A program made the position numbers and the translations under genes. Of a DNA stretch of 64,000 nt, positions 40,483 to 49,265 are shown piece by piece (the first letter of the stretch is position 1; the number at the start of each line of letters is the position of its first letter). The notes below the pieces were generated by a model that worked only from the letters and a program-made list of their open reading frames with translations, searched no databases and had not been told where the DNA came from. Source of the DNA: Blastococcus sp. HT6-30 (lineage in GTDB: Bacteria; Actinomycetota; Actinomycetes; Mycobacteriales; Geodermatophilaceae); contig NZ_CP155792.1 of NCBI RefSeq assembly GCF_039729015.1, positions 2,748,001 to 2,812,000 on the forward strand, in the 5' to 3' direction.

Positions 40483-41154
40483 TCAGAAGAGCCGCTGGGT
40501 GGGGTCGTCGGTGCCCTTGAGGACGGCGTAGTCGACGGTGAGGCAGTCGATGCCGCGGTCCTGGGCGAGCACCCGGGCCTGCGGCTTGATCTCCTGCGCG
40601 GCGAAGACGCCCTTGACCGGGGCGAGCAGCGGATCCCGGTTGAGCAGCTCGAGATAGCGGGTCAGCTGCTCCACGCCGTCGATCTCGCCGCGCCGCTTGA
40701 TCTCCACCGCCACCACCGCGCCGGAGGCGTCGCGGCAGAGCAGGTCCACCGGCCCGATCGCCGTCGGGTACTCCCGGCGCACCAGCGACCAGCCGGCCCC
40801 GAAGGTCTCGACGTGCAGCGCGAGCAACCGCTGCAGCTCCGCCTCGACGCCGTCCTTCTGCAGGCCCGGGTCCGTGCCGAGCTCCTGCGCGTGGTCGTGC
40901 AGGACCTCCTCGATGCTGACGATCAGCTGCTCACCGGCCTTGTTGGTGACCGTCCACGTGCCCGAGCCGTCGGTCAGGTCCTCCTCCAGCCGGCAGGGCG
41001 GGCTCATCCAGTTCAGCGGCTTGTACGCGCGGTCGTCGGCGTGCACCGACACCGACCCGTCGGCCTTGACCAGCAGGAGGCGGGTCGCCAGGGGCAGGTG
41101 GGCGGTGAGCCGACCGACGTAGTCGACGGAGCAGCGGGCGATGACCAGGCGCAC
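40483..41154 (-). CDS. nucS: Endonuclease NucS/EndoMS (non-canonical mismatch repair)
   Basis: A 223-residue mismatch-specific endonuclease that replaces MutS/MutL in actinobacteria. The N-terminal dimer domain ([16 protein letters not shown]) precedes a RecB-like nuclease core with GPVDLLCRD and VAVEIKRRG as the catalytic Asp and Glu-x-Lys. GTG 41154 follows a TAGCGT box by eight bases, suggesting a leaderless transcript. Position matches Rv1321. Length is normal for the family. Confidence 0.96.
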   Translation of the reverse strand: MRLVIARCSVDYVGRLTAHLPLATRLLLVKADGSVSVHADDRAYKPLNWMSPPCRLEEDLTDGSGTWTVTNKAGEQLIVSIEEVLHDHAQELGTDPGLQKDGVEAELQRLLALHVETFGAGWSLVRREYPTAIGPVDLLCRDASGAVVAVEIKRRGEIDGVEQLTRYLELLNRDPLLAPVKGVFAAQEIKPQARVLAQDRGIDCLTVDYAVLKGTDDPTQRLF

Positions 41155-41162
41155 GGGCGCCG

Positions 41163-41168
41163 ACGCTA
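41163..41168 (-). promoter_or_regulatory. Leaderless -10 box of nucS
   Basis: Minus-strand TAGCGT, eight bases, GTG 41154. Confidence 0.55.
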
Positions 41169-41431
41169 CCGGCCGGATGCCCGGACGCCATCGCGGGGAC
41201 GTGCGGGCAGGGCGGTCCGGCCCGGCAGGGCATGACCTGGGCGATGGTCGCGTTCGCGGAACCGAGCCGGGAGCACCGCTGGTGGGCGTCGATCGGAGTG
41301 CGCTGCCCGCCCGCGGGCTGCGCCACGGGCAGGGGCCACCTGTTCGACCGGCCCCGCCCGGCGGTGCACGTCCTGCAGGCGGGCTACCGGACCGGACGGA
41401 ACCTGGCCGGCCGGACCGCCGTCATACCCGT

Positions 41432-42310
41432 ATGCCCGTTCGCCCGCTGCGCGCCGTGCCCCTCCTGGCCCTGCTCCCGCTGCTGAGCGCCTGCGCCACG
41501 GGCGCCGGCGGCGGCTCCGCCGAGCCGGCGGAGCCGTCACCCCCGCCGGCGGACCCGGCCGTCGTCCTGCAGGTCAGCGAGGTCGGCGGCTTCACCACCC
41601 CGGCGATGCTCGCCGGCCGGCTGCCGACCGCGACGGTGTACGCCGACGGCCGGCTCATCACCGACGGCCCCGTGATCGCCATCTGGCCGGCGCCCGCGTT
41701 GCCGAACCTGCAGCTCCACCAGCTCGACGACGGCGGGGTGCGCGACCTCGTCGACCGGGCGCTGGCTGCCGGCGTCGCGGAGACCGGGGACCTCGGCAGC
41801 CCCCCGCTCGCCGACGTGACGAGCACGCGGTTCGCCGTCCGCACCGGCGGGGAGCTGGTCACCCGCGAGGTCTACGCCCTGGGGGTGGGCTCGGCGCCCG
41901 GACGGGAGCTCGAGACCGGTATCACCGAGGAGCAGGCGGCCGCGCGGGCGCGGCTGTCCGAGCTGGTCGACGTGCTGCGGAACCCGGCCGACGCCCTGGG
42001 CACCGACCGGGTCACCGGGCCGGAGCCGTACCGACCGGAGGCGGTGGCCGCGCTGGTGACGCCGTACGTCGACGTGGAGCCGGCCCAGCCGGAGCAACCG
42101 TGGCCCGGTCCGGAGCTGCCCGGCGAGCCGGTCGCCCCGGGGGTCACCTGCGTGACGGCGGACGGGGAGGCGGCGCAGGCGGTCCTGGACGCCGCGGCGT
42201 CGGCGTCGGCGGCCACCCCGTGGACCTCGCCCGACGGGACCCGCTGGTCGGTGCTCCTCCGGCCGCTGCTGCCCCACGAGACGGGCTGCGCGGACCTGAT
42301 CGCGGGATGA
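41432..42310 (+). CDS. Secreted lipoprotein of unknown function
   Basis: A 292-residue protein with signal VPLLALLPLLSAC and lipobox LSAC, then a Gly/Ser/Pro linker. The mature part contains VSEVGGFTTPAMLAGRLP and alternating polar/hydrophobic stretches that suggest a beta-rich fold; I do not recognise the family. ATG 41432 begins right at the signal peptide. The 277 bases between nucS and this gene hold nothing else I can support. It ends at a strong two-way terminator shared with the convergent symporter gene. Confidence 0.75.
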   Translation: MPVRPLRAVPLLALLPLLSACATGAGGGSAEPAEPSPPPADPAVVLQVSEVGGFTTPAMLAGRLPTATVYADGRLITDGPVIAIWPAPALPNLQLHQLDDGGVRDLVDRALAAGVAETGDLGSPPLADVTSTRFAVRTGGELVTREVYALGVGSAPGRELETGITEEQAAARARLSELVDVLRNPADALGTDRVTGPEPYRPEAVAALVTPYVDVEPAQPEQPWPGPELPGEPVAPGVTCVTADGEAAQAVLDAAASASAATPWTSPDGTRWSVLLRPLLPHETGCADLIAG

Positions 42311-42313
42311 CGG

Positions 42314-42346
42314 CGGGCCCGGACCTTCCGGCGAGGTCCGGGCCCG
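42314..42346. terminator. Bidirectional terminator
   Basis: A 13-bp perfect stem (42314-42326 with 42334-42346) and 7-base loop lies between the convergent lipoprotein and symporter genes. Confidence 0.8.
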
Positions 42347-42398
42347 GCCCCCTGCAGGGCCCCGGCGGGAGCCTGCGAGTGACGGGGCGGGGAGTGCT

Positions 42399-43745
42399 TC
42401 AGGCGGTGGCCGGCTCCCGCAGGTCGGCGTCGACGCCGCCACGGTCCTCGACCGGGGCGAGCGGGTCGATCGTCCTCGTCGAGCGGTACCGCTCGAGGTC
42501 GAGGATGCCCTCGCGCTTGGCCACGATCGTGGGCACGAGCGCCTGACCGGCGACGTTCACCGCGGTGCGCCCCATGTCCAGGATCGGGTCGACGGCCAGC
42601 AGCAGACCGACGCCGGCCAGCGGCAGGCCAAGGGTCGAGAGGGTGAGGGTCAGCATCACGACCGCACCGGTGACGCCCGCGGTGGCCGCCGAGCCGACGA
42701 CCGAGACCAGGACGATGAGCAGGTAGTCGGTGATGCCGAGGTCCACCCCGAAGAACTGGGCGACGAAGATCGCCGCGAGCGCGGGGTAGATCGCCGCGCA
42801 GCCGTCCATCTTCGTCGTCGCGCCCAGCGGGACGGCGAACGAGGCGTAGGACCGCGGAACGCCCAGGTTCTGCTCGGTGACCCGCTCGGTCACCGGCAGC
42901 GTGCCGATGGACGAGCGTGACACGAAGGCCAGCTGGATGGCCGGCCAGGCACCGGCGAACCACCGCAGCGGCGAGAGTCCGTGCAGCCGCAGGAGCACCG
43001 GGTAGACGACGAACAGCACCAGCGCCAGACCGGCGTAGACGGCGCCGGCGAAGGCCCCGAGCGAGCCGAGGGACTCCCAGCCGTAGCTGGCGACGGCGTT
43101 GCCGATCAGGCCGACGGTGCCCAGCGGCGCCAGCAGGATGACCCACCACAGCACCTTCTGCACGACGGCCAGCGCGGAGCGGACCAGACCGAGGAACGGC
43201 TCGGCCGCCTCACCGACCTTCAGCACCGCGATGCCGGTCGCCGCGGCGATGACGATCAGCTGCAGGACGTTGAACGACAGGTCCCCCTCGGCCGACGACT
43301 GCAGGCCGAAGACGTTGCCCGGGACGATGCCGCCCAGGAAGTCGAACCAGGAGCCGGTCCGGGTCGGGTCCTCCTGCGCCGCGGCGTCGACCGAGCTGTT
43401 GCGACCCGGCTCGGTGAGCAGCCCGAGGGTGATGCCGATGCCGACGGCGATCAGCGCGGTGATGGCGAACCACAGCAGGGTCTGCCCGGCCAGGCGCGCA
43501 GCGTTCGAGACCTGCTTGAGGTTGGCGATGCTGACGATCACCGCGGTGACGATCAGCGGCGGGACGAGCGTCTTCAACAGCGTGACGAAGGTGCTGCCGA
43601 TGGTCTGGAGGGTGCTGGTCAGCCAGTTGGGCGATCCGTCGGCCACGGGGCCGAGGTCGCGGGCGACCAGTCCGAGCGCGATGCCGACCACGAGACCCAG
43701 CAGTACCTGGGCCGCGAAGGGCACGCGGCGGAGACGAGCGAGCAC
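42399..43745 (-). CDS. Dicarboxylate/amino acid:cation symporter (DAACS)
   Basis: A 448-residue membrane protein of the GltP/DctA family with about eight helices and two re-entrant hairpins. The hairpin motif SRSSIGTLPVT and the substrate/cation motif LGATTKMDGCAAIYP (the NMDGT region, here with K in place of N) are clear. It imports C4-dicarboxylates or acidic amino acids with sodium or protons. GTG 43745 starts just before the first helix; the frame is open to 43859. Uptake of succinate, malate or glutamate fits the CoA-ester chemistry nearby but is only suggestive. Confidence 0.88.
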   Translation of the reverse strand: MLARLRRVPFAAQVLLGLVVGIALGLVARDLGPVADGSPNWLTSTLQTIGSTFVTLLKTLVPPLIVTAVIVSIANLKQVSNAARLAGQTLLWFAITALIAVGIGITLGLLTEPGRNSSVDAAAQEDPTRTGSWFDFLGGIVPGNVFGLQSSAEGDLSFNVLQLIVIAAATGIAVLKVGEAAEPFLGLVRSALAVVQKVLWWVILLAPLGTVGLIGNAVASYGWESLGSLGAFAGAVYAGLALVLFVVYPVLLRLHGLSPLRWFAGAWPAIQLAFVSRSSIGTLPVTERVTEQNLGVPRSYASFAVPLGATTKMDGCAAIYPALAAIFVAQFFGVDLGITDYLLIVLVSVVGSAATAGVTGAVVMLTLTLSTLGLPLAGVGLLLAVDPILDMGRTAVNVAGQALVPTIVAKREGILDLERYRSTRTIDPLAPVEDRGGVDADLREPATA

Positions 43746-43984
43746 GAGGGTGTTTCCGTTCTGGGTGAGGGATGACCGGGCGGGAGGCGGCGTCAGCCGC
43801 GACAGCGGTCCACCGTCACGCGGCCGAAGTCGACGGTCCGCCGCCGAGTCAGCCCCCACATGTTCTGCACGGGCAGATCAGTACTCCCGCGGGCCCGGGC
43901 ATTCCGGCTGTGGCCGGCTTCACCCGTGGCACCGTCCGGGAACTCACCCCGCGCTGCGAAGGGCGAGCCGGACGGGGTCCTCCT

Positions 43985-44755
43985 TCAGTCGGTCCAGACG
44001 GGGCGCCGCTTGTCCAGGAACGAGGCCATGCCCTCGCGGGCACCGGGCAGTTGGCTGGCCGCGGCCATGACCTCGATCGCGGTCGCGTAGGCATCCCGCT
44101 CGGGCCGGTCCAGCTGGGCGTACATCGTCTGCTTGCCCCACGCCTTGCTCGCCCGGGAGCCACGGGTGGCCCGGTCCATCAGCTCGTCGACGGCGGTGTC
44201 CAGGTCGGCGTCGGGCACCACCCGGTTCACCAGACCCCAGTCCAGCGCCGTCGCCGCGTCGATGACGTCGCCGGTCAGCGCCAGCTCCATCGCCCGCTTG
44301 CGGCCGACGTTCCGGGCGATGGCGACCATCGGCGTGTGGCAGAACCAGCCGCCCTTGCCGCCAGGAGCGGCGAAGCCGGCCGACTCCGCCGCGACGGCGA
44401 GGTCGCAGGAGGCCACCAGCTGGCAGCCGGCGGCCGTGGCCAGGGCGTGCACCCGTGCGACGACGACCTGCGGCACGTCCTGGAGCGTCTGCATGAGCTC
44501 GGTGCACAGCCGCAGCAGGCTGCGGACCTCCGGCAGCGGGGCGCCCGCGACATCGGCGAAGTCGTGGCCGGCGCTGAACACCGGCCCCTCGGCGCCGAGC
44601 ACGATGCCCGCGGCGTCGCTCCGCCCCGCCCCGGTCACGGCGGCGAGCAGCTGCGTCAGGTGCTCACGGGAGAGGGCGTTGCGCTTCGCCGCGCGTGTCA
44701 TCGTGATCCGGACGACGTCGCCGTCGCGCTCGATCCGGGGCGCACCGTCAGCCAT
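43985..44755 (-). CDS. Crotonase-fold protein, ECHDC3-like, lacking catalytic glutamates
   Basis: A 256-residue member of the enoyl-CoA hydratase/isomerase superfamily. The oxyanion loop is FSAGHDFADV, but both hydratase glutamates are replaced: Q112 in AAGCQLVAS and a PGGKGG segment (near 131-136) where PE..LG is expected. The motif HTPMVAIARNVGRKRAMELALTG matches the ECHDC3-type branch. It is probably not a hydratase; perhaps an isomerase, hydrolase or decarboxylase of acyl-CoA. ATG 44755 follows TAGCGT by six bases. It lies downstream of ecm beyond a terminator. Confidence 0.85.
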   Translation of the reverse strand: MADGAPRIERDGDVVRITMTRAAKRNALSREHLTQLLAAVTGAGRSDAAGIVLGAEGPVFSAGHDFADVAGAPLPEVRSLLRLCTELMQTLQDVPQVVVARVHALATAAGCQLVASCDLAVAAESAGFAAPGGKGGWFCHTPMVAIARNVGRKRAMELALTGDVIDAATALDWGLVNRVVPDADLDTAVDELMDRATRGSRASKAWGKQTMYAQLDRPERDAYATAIEVMAAASQLPGAREGMASFLDKRRPVWTD

Positions 44756-44761
44756 GCACCG

Positions 44762-44767
44762 ACGCTA
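44762..44767 (-). promoter_or_regulatory. Leaderless -10 box of ECHDC3-like gene
   Basis: Minus-strand TAGCGT, six bases, ATG 44755. The box abuts the ecm terminator stem. Confidence 0.6.
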
Positions 44768-44804
44768 GAGGAGATCCGCGGTCGTGACACCCGCGGATCT
44801 CCTC
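44768..44804 (-). terminator. Terminator after ecm
   Basis: GAGGAGATCCGCGG and its exact complement (44791-44804) form a 14-bp stem with a 9-base loop, five bases past the ecm stop. Its far arm touches the -10 box of the next gene. Confidence 0.8.
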
Positions 44805-44809
44805 CCCGA

Positions 44810-46828
44810 TCACGCCGGAGCGGGGACCAACTCCTGCAGGCCGTTGGCCTCGCGGACCACGTCGACGACCTGGCCCATGATGTCGTTGAGCCCGAAGTCC
44901 TTGGGGGTGAAGACGCGGGCGACGCCCTGCTCGCGCAGCCGCCGCGCGTCGCTCTCCGGGATGATCCCGCCGACGACGACCGGGACGTCGTCGAGCCCGG
45001 CCTCCCGCAGCCCGCGCAGCACCGCGGGCACGACCTGCAGGTGCGAACCGGAGAGCACCGACAGGCCGACGACGTGCACGTCCTCCTCGACGGCCGCCGA
45101 GACGATCTGCTCCGGGGTCAGCCGGATGCCCTGGTAGATGACCTCGAACCCCGCGTCGCGGGCGCGCACGGCGATCTGCTCGGCGCCGTTGGAGTGCCCG
45201 TCCAGACCCGGTTTGCCCACCAGGAACCGCAGCCGGCCCCCGATCTCCTCGCCGGTGGCCCGCACCCGCTCGCGGACGCCGGTGAGGTTTCCGTCGGCCG
45301 CACCGCCGCCGGCGGCCGCGGCCACGCCCGTGGGCGCCCGGTACTCGCCGAACACCTCGCGCAGCACCCCGGCCCACTCCCCCGTCGTCACCCCGGCCCG
45401 GGCGCAGTCGAGCGTGGCGGGCATGAGGTTGCAGTCGGAGGACGCCGCCTCGCGGAGCGCGTCGAGGGCCTTCCGCACCGGGTCCGGTTCCCGCTCGGCG
45501 CGCCACCTCTGCACGGCCTCCCGGGCGGCGGCCTCGACGGCCGGGTCCACGACCATGATCGCCGTGTCCAGGTCGGCGGTCAGCGGGTTGGGCTCGGTCG
45601 TGTCGAACTTGTTGACCCCGACGACGACGTCCTCGCCGCTCTCCATCCGGCGCCGGCGCTCGGCCAGCGAGGCGACCAGCTCCCCCTTCATGTATCCGGA
45701 CTCGACGGCCGGAACGGCGCCGCCCATCTCCTGCACGCGGGCGATCTCGCCGCGCGCGCCCTCGACGAGCTCGGCGACCTTCTTCTCCACCACGACGGAG
45801 CCGGTGAACAGGTCCTCGTACTCCAGCAGGTCGGTCTCGTAGGCGAGCACCTGCTGCAGCCGCAGCGACCACTGCTGGTCCCACGGACGGGGCAGCCCGA
45901 GGGCCTCGTTCCACGCCGGCAGCTGCACGGCGCGGGCGCGGGCGTCCTTGGACAGGGTGACGGCGAGCATCTCCAGCACGATCCGCTGGACGTTGTTCTC
46001 CGGCTGCGCCTCGGTCAGGCCCAGGGAGTTGACCTGCACGCCGTAGCGGAACCGGCGGTGCTTGGGGTCCTCGACGCCGTAGCGCTGCTTGGTCAGCTCG
46101 TCCCAGAGCTGGGTGAAGGCCCGCATCTTGCACATCTCCTCGACGAAGCGGACGCCCGCGTTCACGAAGAAGGAGATGCGGGCGACGACCTCGCCGAAGC
46201 GCTCCTGCGGGACCTGGCCCGAGTCGCGCACCGAGTCCAGGACGGCGATCGCGGTGCTCATCGCGTAGGCGATCTCCTGCACCGGCGTCGCCCCGGCCTC
46301 CTGCAGGTGGTAGCTGCAGATGTTGATCGGGTTCCACTTCGGCATGGTCGTCACCGTGTACGCGACCATGTCGGTGATCAGCCGCATCGACGGAGCCGGC
46401 GGGAAGACGTAGGTGCCCCGCGACAGGTACTCCTTGATGATGTCGTTCTGCGTCGTCCCCGCGAGCTTGCTGACGTCGTGCCCGTGCTCCTCGGCGACCG
46501 CCTGGTAGAGCGCGAGCAGCCACATCGCGGTGGCGTTGATCGTCATCGACGTGTTCATCTCGTCGAGCGGGATGCCGTCGAAGAGAGCGCGCATGTCCCC
46601 GATGTGCGTGACCGGGACCCCGACCTTGCCGACCTCACCGACGGCGAGCTCGTCGTCGGGGTCGTAGCCGGTCTGCGTGGGCAGGTCGAAGGCGACCGAG
46701 AGGCCGGTCTGCCCCTTCGCCAGGTTGCGGCGGTACAGGGCGTTGGACTCGGCCGGCGAGGAGTGGCCGGCGTAGGTGCGCATGACCCAGGGGCGGTCGC
46801 GCTCCTCCGGCGTGTTCGGGAACGGCAT
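44810..46828 (-). CDS. ecm: Ethylmalonyl-CoA mutase (MeaA/Ecm type)
   Basis: A 672-residue adenosylcobalamin mutase converting ethylmalonyl-CoA to methylsuccinyl-CoA. The N-terminus (ERDRPWVMRTYAGHSSPAESN) is the MeaA/Ecm form, shorter than methylmalonyl-CoA mutase. The barrel spans about 1-500 and a fused B12 domain starts near 535 with GLDGHSNG, where His545 ligates cobalt. ATG 46828 lies eight bases after a TACACT box. Together with ccr, epimerase, thiolase and the fused dehydrogenase this marks an ethylmalonyl-CoA pathway. MeaB and the PduO adenosyltransferase nearby would maintain its cofactor. Confidence 0.94.
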   Translation of the reverse strand: MPFPNTPEERDRPWVMRTYAGHSSPAESNALYRRNLAKGQTGLSVAFDLPTQTGYDPDDELAVGEVGKVGVPVTHIGDMRALFDGIPLDEMNTSMTINATAMWLLALYQAVAEEHGHDVSKLAGTTQNDIIKEYLSRGTYVFPPAPSMRLITDMVAYTVTTMPKWNPINICSYHLQEAGATPVQEIAYAMSTAIAVLDSVRDSGQVPQERFGEVVARISFFVNAGVRFVEEMCKMRAFTQLWDELTKQRYGVEDPKHRRFRYGVQVNSLGLTEAQPENNVQRIVLEMLAVTLSKDARARAVQLPAWNEALGLPRPWDQQWSLRLQQVLAYETDLLEYEDLFTGSVVVEKKVAELVEGARGEIARVQEMGGAVPAVESGYMKGELVASLAERRRRMESGEDVVVGVNKFDTTEPNPLTADLDTAIMVVDPAVEAAAREAVQRWRAEREPDPVRKALDALREAASSDCNLMPATLDCARAGVTTGEWAGVLREVFGEYRAPTGVAAAAGGGAADGNLTGVRERVRATGEEIGGRLRFLVGKPGLDGHSNGAEQIAVRARDAGFEVIYQGIRLTPEQIVSAAVEEDVHVVGLSVLSGSHLQVVPAVLRGLREAGLDDVPVVVGGIIPESDARRLREQGVARVFTPKDFGLNDIMGQVVDVVREANGLQELVPAPA

Positions 46829-46836
46829 ACCGGCGG

Positions 46837-46863
46837 AGTGTAGGGCGGTTACCGATCGGTAGC
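46837..46863 (-). promoter_or_regulatory. ecm promoter with ccr-like inverted repeat
   Basis: Minus strand: GCTACC-GATC-GGTAAC (46863-46848), then CGCCC and -10 TACACT (46842-46837), eight bases, ATG. The core TACCGATCGGTA is a perfect 12-bp palindrome. It overlaps the -35/spacer zone and differs from the ccr element by one base in one arm plus the central four. Confidence 0.6.
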
Positions 46864-46922
46864 AGCCCCGCCCGACGAGCGTGTGCGGTGGCACACTCGA
46901 CCAGGTCGGACGGGAGGGCGCC

Positions 46923-47261
46923 ATGCCGGTGGACGCGGGCAGCATGCACTACGTGATCGGCCCCGTCGTCACGGTCGTCGTCCTCGTGCTCCTGGTGCTG
47001 TTCGCGCGCTGGGCGTTCGGCGGCGGCGGCGACGGCGGGCTCGGCCGCGGGGGCGGCGCGGCCGCGGCCGGCAATGACGGGCTGCTCACCCGGGTCGCCA
47101 CGCTCAGCCGCCGGGAGTCGGCCCTGGCGCTGCGGGCGGTGCTGTCCGACGCCGGCATCCGCTCCACCGTCCGCTTCCCGGGTGCGCACCGCGCCGAGGT
47201 GCTGGTCTTCCCGGAGGACGCCGCCCGGGCCCGCGCGCTGGCCGCCTCCTTCGGCGGCTGA
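46923..47261 (+). CDS. Small membrane-anchored protein with DUF2007-like domain
   Basis: A 112-residue protein: one N-terminal helix (VIGPVVTVVVLVLLVLFARWAF), a Gly-rich linker, then a small domain (about 55-112) reading LTRVATLSRRESALALRAVLSDAGIRS and VLVFPEDAARARAL, like DUF2007 putative signal-transduction modules. ATG 46923 follows GGGAGGG. It is divergent from ecm and convergent with murA. Function unknown. Confidence 0.75.
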   Translation: MPVDAGSMHYVIGPVVTVVVLVLLVLFARWAFGGGGDGGLGRGGGAAAAGNDGLLTRVATLSRRESALALRAVLSDAGIRSTVRFPGAHRAEVLVFPEDAARARALAASFGG

Positions 47262-47277
47262 GCGCCGGCCGAGGGCC

Positions 47278-48555
47278 TCAGCCGGGCCGCTGGGTGCGGG
47301 TCACCTCGGCTCCCAGGCCGCGCAGCTGGTCGACGAAGTCGGGGTAACCGCGGTCGACGTGGTGCACGTCCTGCACCTCGGTGACCCCGTCGGAGCACAA
47401 CCCGGCCAGGACCAGCCCGGCACCGGCCCGGATGTCGGTGGCCAGCACCGGGGCGCTGGAGAAGCGCTCCCGGCCCCGGACGACGGCGTGGTGCCCGTCG
47501 ATGCGGACGTCGGCGCCCAGGCGCACCAGCTCGTTGACGAACATGAACCGGCCCTCGAACACGTTCTCGGTGATCAGCGCCGTCCCGGTGGACACCGCGG
47601 CGAGGGCGACGGCCATCGGCTGCAGGTCGGTCGGAAAGCCGGGGAACGGCAGCGTGACGACGTCGACGCAGCGCGGCCGGTCCTCCATCGCCACCCGGAT
47701 CCCGTCGGGCAGCGCCTCCACGGTGGCACCGGCGTCGACCAGCTTGTCCAGCGCCACGGTGAGGTGCTCGGCCACGGCGCGCTCGACGACGACGTCGCCC
47801 CGGGTCATGACCGCCCCGATGGCCCAGGTGCCGGCGACGATCCGGTCGGGCACGGTCGAGTACTCCACCGGCTGCAGGACGTCGACGCCCTCCACGGTGA
47901 TCGTCGAGGTACCGGCGCCGTCGATCCGCGCGCCCATCTCGCCGAGCATCCGGCACAGGTCGACGATCTCCGGCTCCCGCGCGGCGTTGTCGACCACCGT
48001 GGTGCCCTCGGCCAGCACCGCGGCCATGACCAGGTTCTCGGTGGCCCCGACCGACGGGAAGTCCAGCCAGATCGAGGTGCCGGTGAGGCGCGGCGCGGTG
48101 GCCACCAGGAACCCGTGCTCGCTGACGATGGTCGCGCCGAGCCGCTCGAGGCCCGAGATGTGCATGTCCAGCCCGCGGGACCCGATGGCGTCGCCGCCGG
48201 GCAGGGCCACCCGGGCGCTGCCGCAGCGGGCGACCAGCGGGCCCAGCACGCTGATCGAGGCCCGCATGCGGCGGACGAGATCGTAGTCGGTCTCCGTCGA
48301 GGGCTGCTCCGGGACATCGATGGTGAGCCGGCCGCCACCGGTCCCGGGCGTGCGCTCGTAGGAGACGTCGCAGCCGAGCCGGCGCAGCACCTCGCTCATG
48401 ATCGAGACGTCGAGGATGTCGGGCACCTCGTCGATGGTCGAGCGCCCCGTGGCGAGCAGCGCCGCCGCCATGAGCTTCAGGGCACTGTTCTTGGCACCGG
48501 TGACCCGGACCCGGCCCGCGAGCCGCGCGCCCCCGGTCACCTCGAAGCACTCCAC
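47278..48555 (-). CDS. murA: UDP-N-acetylglucosamine 1-carboxyvinyltransferase
   Basis: A 425-residue MurA, the first committed enzyme of peptidoglycan synthesis. Lys22-Asn23 (TGAKNSALK) bind substrate. The position of the PEP-adducting cysteine (Cys115 in E. coli) is Asp122 here ([13 protein letters not shown]), as in mycobacteria, which gives natural fosfomycin insensitivity. GTG 48555 follows TAGGGT by six bases, a predicted leaderless start. It is divergent from the cobalamin adenosyltransferase with a 68-base shared promoter region. Confidence 0.96.
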   Translation of the reverse strand: MECFEVTGGARLAGRVRVTGAKNSALKLMAAALLATGRSTIDEVPDILDVSIMSEVLRRLGCDVSYERTPGTGGGRLTIDVPEQPSTETDYDLVRRMRASISVLGPLVARCGSARVALPGGDAIGSRGLDMHISGLERLGATIVSEHGFLVATAPRLTGTSIWLDFPSVGATENLVMAAVLAEGTTVVDNAAREPEIVDLCRMLGEMGARIDGAGTSTITVEGVDVLQPVEYSTVPDRIVAGTWAIGAVMTRGDVVVERAVAEHLTVALDKLVDAGATVEALPDGIRVAMEDRPRCVDVVTLPFPGFPTDLQPMAVALAAVSTGTALITENVFEGRFMFVNELVRLGADVRIDGHHAVVRGRERFSSAPVLATDIRAGAGLVLAGLCSDGVTEVQDVHHVDRGYPDFVDQLRGLGAEVTRTQRPG

Positions 48556-48561
48556 CGGAAC

Positions 48562-48567
48562 ACCCTA
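48562..48567 (-). promoter_or_regulatory. Leaderless -10 box of murA
   Basis: Minus-strand TAGGGT, six bases, GTG 48555. Confidence 0.6.
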
Positions 48568-48611
48568 CGGCGCCCGCTCCGCGCACCGGCGCCACCGGGC
48601 CGGGCGCCGCA

Positions 48612-48617
48612 TAGGCT
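48612..48617 (+). promoter_or_regulatory. Leaderless -10 box of pduO
   Basis: TAGGCT, six bases, ATG 48624. The murA and pduO boxes lie 44 bases apart, back to back. Confidence 0.6.
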
Positions 48618-48623
48618 GCGGGC

Positions 48624-49241
48624 ATGACCGTCCGGCTCACCCGCATCTACACCAAGACCGGCGACGCCGGTCAGACGCACCTGGGCGACATGAGCCGGGT
48701 GTCGAAGACCGATCCGCGCCTGGTGGCCTACGCCGACGTCGACGAGGCCAACAGCGCCATCGGGGTGGCGCTCGCGCTCGGCTCGGCCGAGCCGGCGCTC
48801 GCCGGCCTGCTGCAGAGCATCCAGAACGACCTCTTCGACGTCGGCGCCGATCTCTGCACGCCGATCGTGGCGGCCCCGCAGTACCCACCGCTGCGGGTGA
48901 CCGCCGCCTACACCGAGCGGCTCGAGGCGGCCTGCGACACCTACAACGAGGCGCTGCCCAAGCTCAACAGCTTCATCCTGCCCGGCGGCACCCCGCTGGC
49001 CGCCCTGCTCCACCAGGTGCGGGTCGTGGTGCGTCGCGCCGAGCGCAGCGTGTGGGCGCTGCTGGAGGCCGAGCCGGAGCGCACCAACGCGGAGACCGCG
49101 CGGTACCTCAACCGGCTGTCGGACCTGCTGTTCATCCTGGGGCGCGTGGCCAACCCCGACGGCGACATCCTCTGGGAGCCCGGCGCGCACAGCGGCGCCC
49201 ACGCCCAGCGCGAGGCGGCCACGGGGGCCGGCTCCGACTGA
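48624..49241 (+). CDS. pduO: Cob(I)alamin adenosyltransferase, PduO type
   Basis: A 205-residue ATP:cob(I)alamin adenosyltransferase that makes adenosylcobalamin. RIYTKTGDAGQTHLGD is the ATP-binding N-terminus, and RRAERSVWAL with YLNRLSDLLFILGR forms the helical core. This is the cofactor needed by Ecm and IcmA encoded in the same window, a functional link although the gene also sits here in organisms without those enzymes (Rv1314c position). ATG 48624 fits a leaderless promoter. Confidence 0.95.
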   Translation: MTVRLTRIYTKTGDAGQTHLGDMSRVSKTDPRLVAYADVDEANSAIGVALALGSAEPALAGLLQSIQNDLFDVGADLCTPIVAAPQYPPLRVTAAYTERLEAACDTYNEALPKLNSFILPGGTPLAALLHQVRVVVRRAERSVWALLEAEPERTNAETARYLNRLSDLLFILGRVANPDGDILWEPGAHSGAHAQREAATGAGSD

Positions 49242-49265
49242 GCCCACCCGGCGCGGTCCTCCTCC

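Noticed and set aside
41232-41486. Plus-strand 84-codon ORF between nucS and the lipoprotein
   Set aside because: Overlaps the lipoprotein signal peptide in another frame; Cys/Trp/Arg-rich and no domain visible.
46829-46922. Possible cobalamin riboswitch before ecm
   Set aside because: The intergenic region is under 100 bases and the promoter predicts a leaderless transcript; no B12-box-like structure seen.
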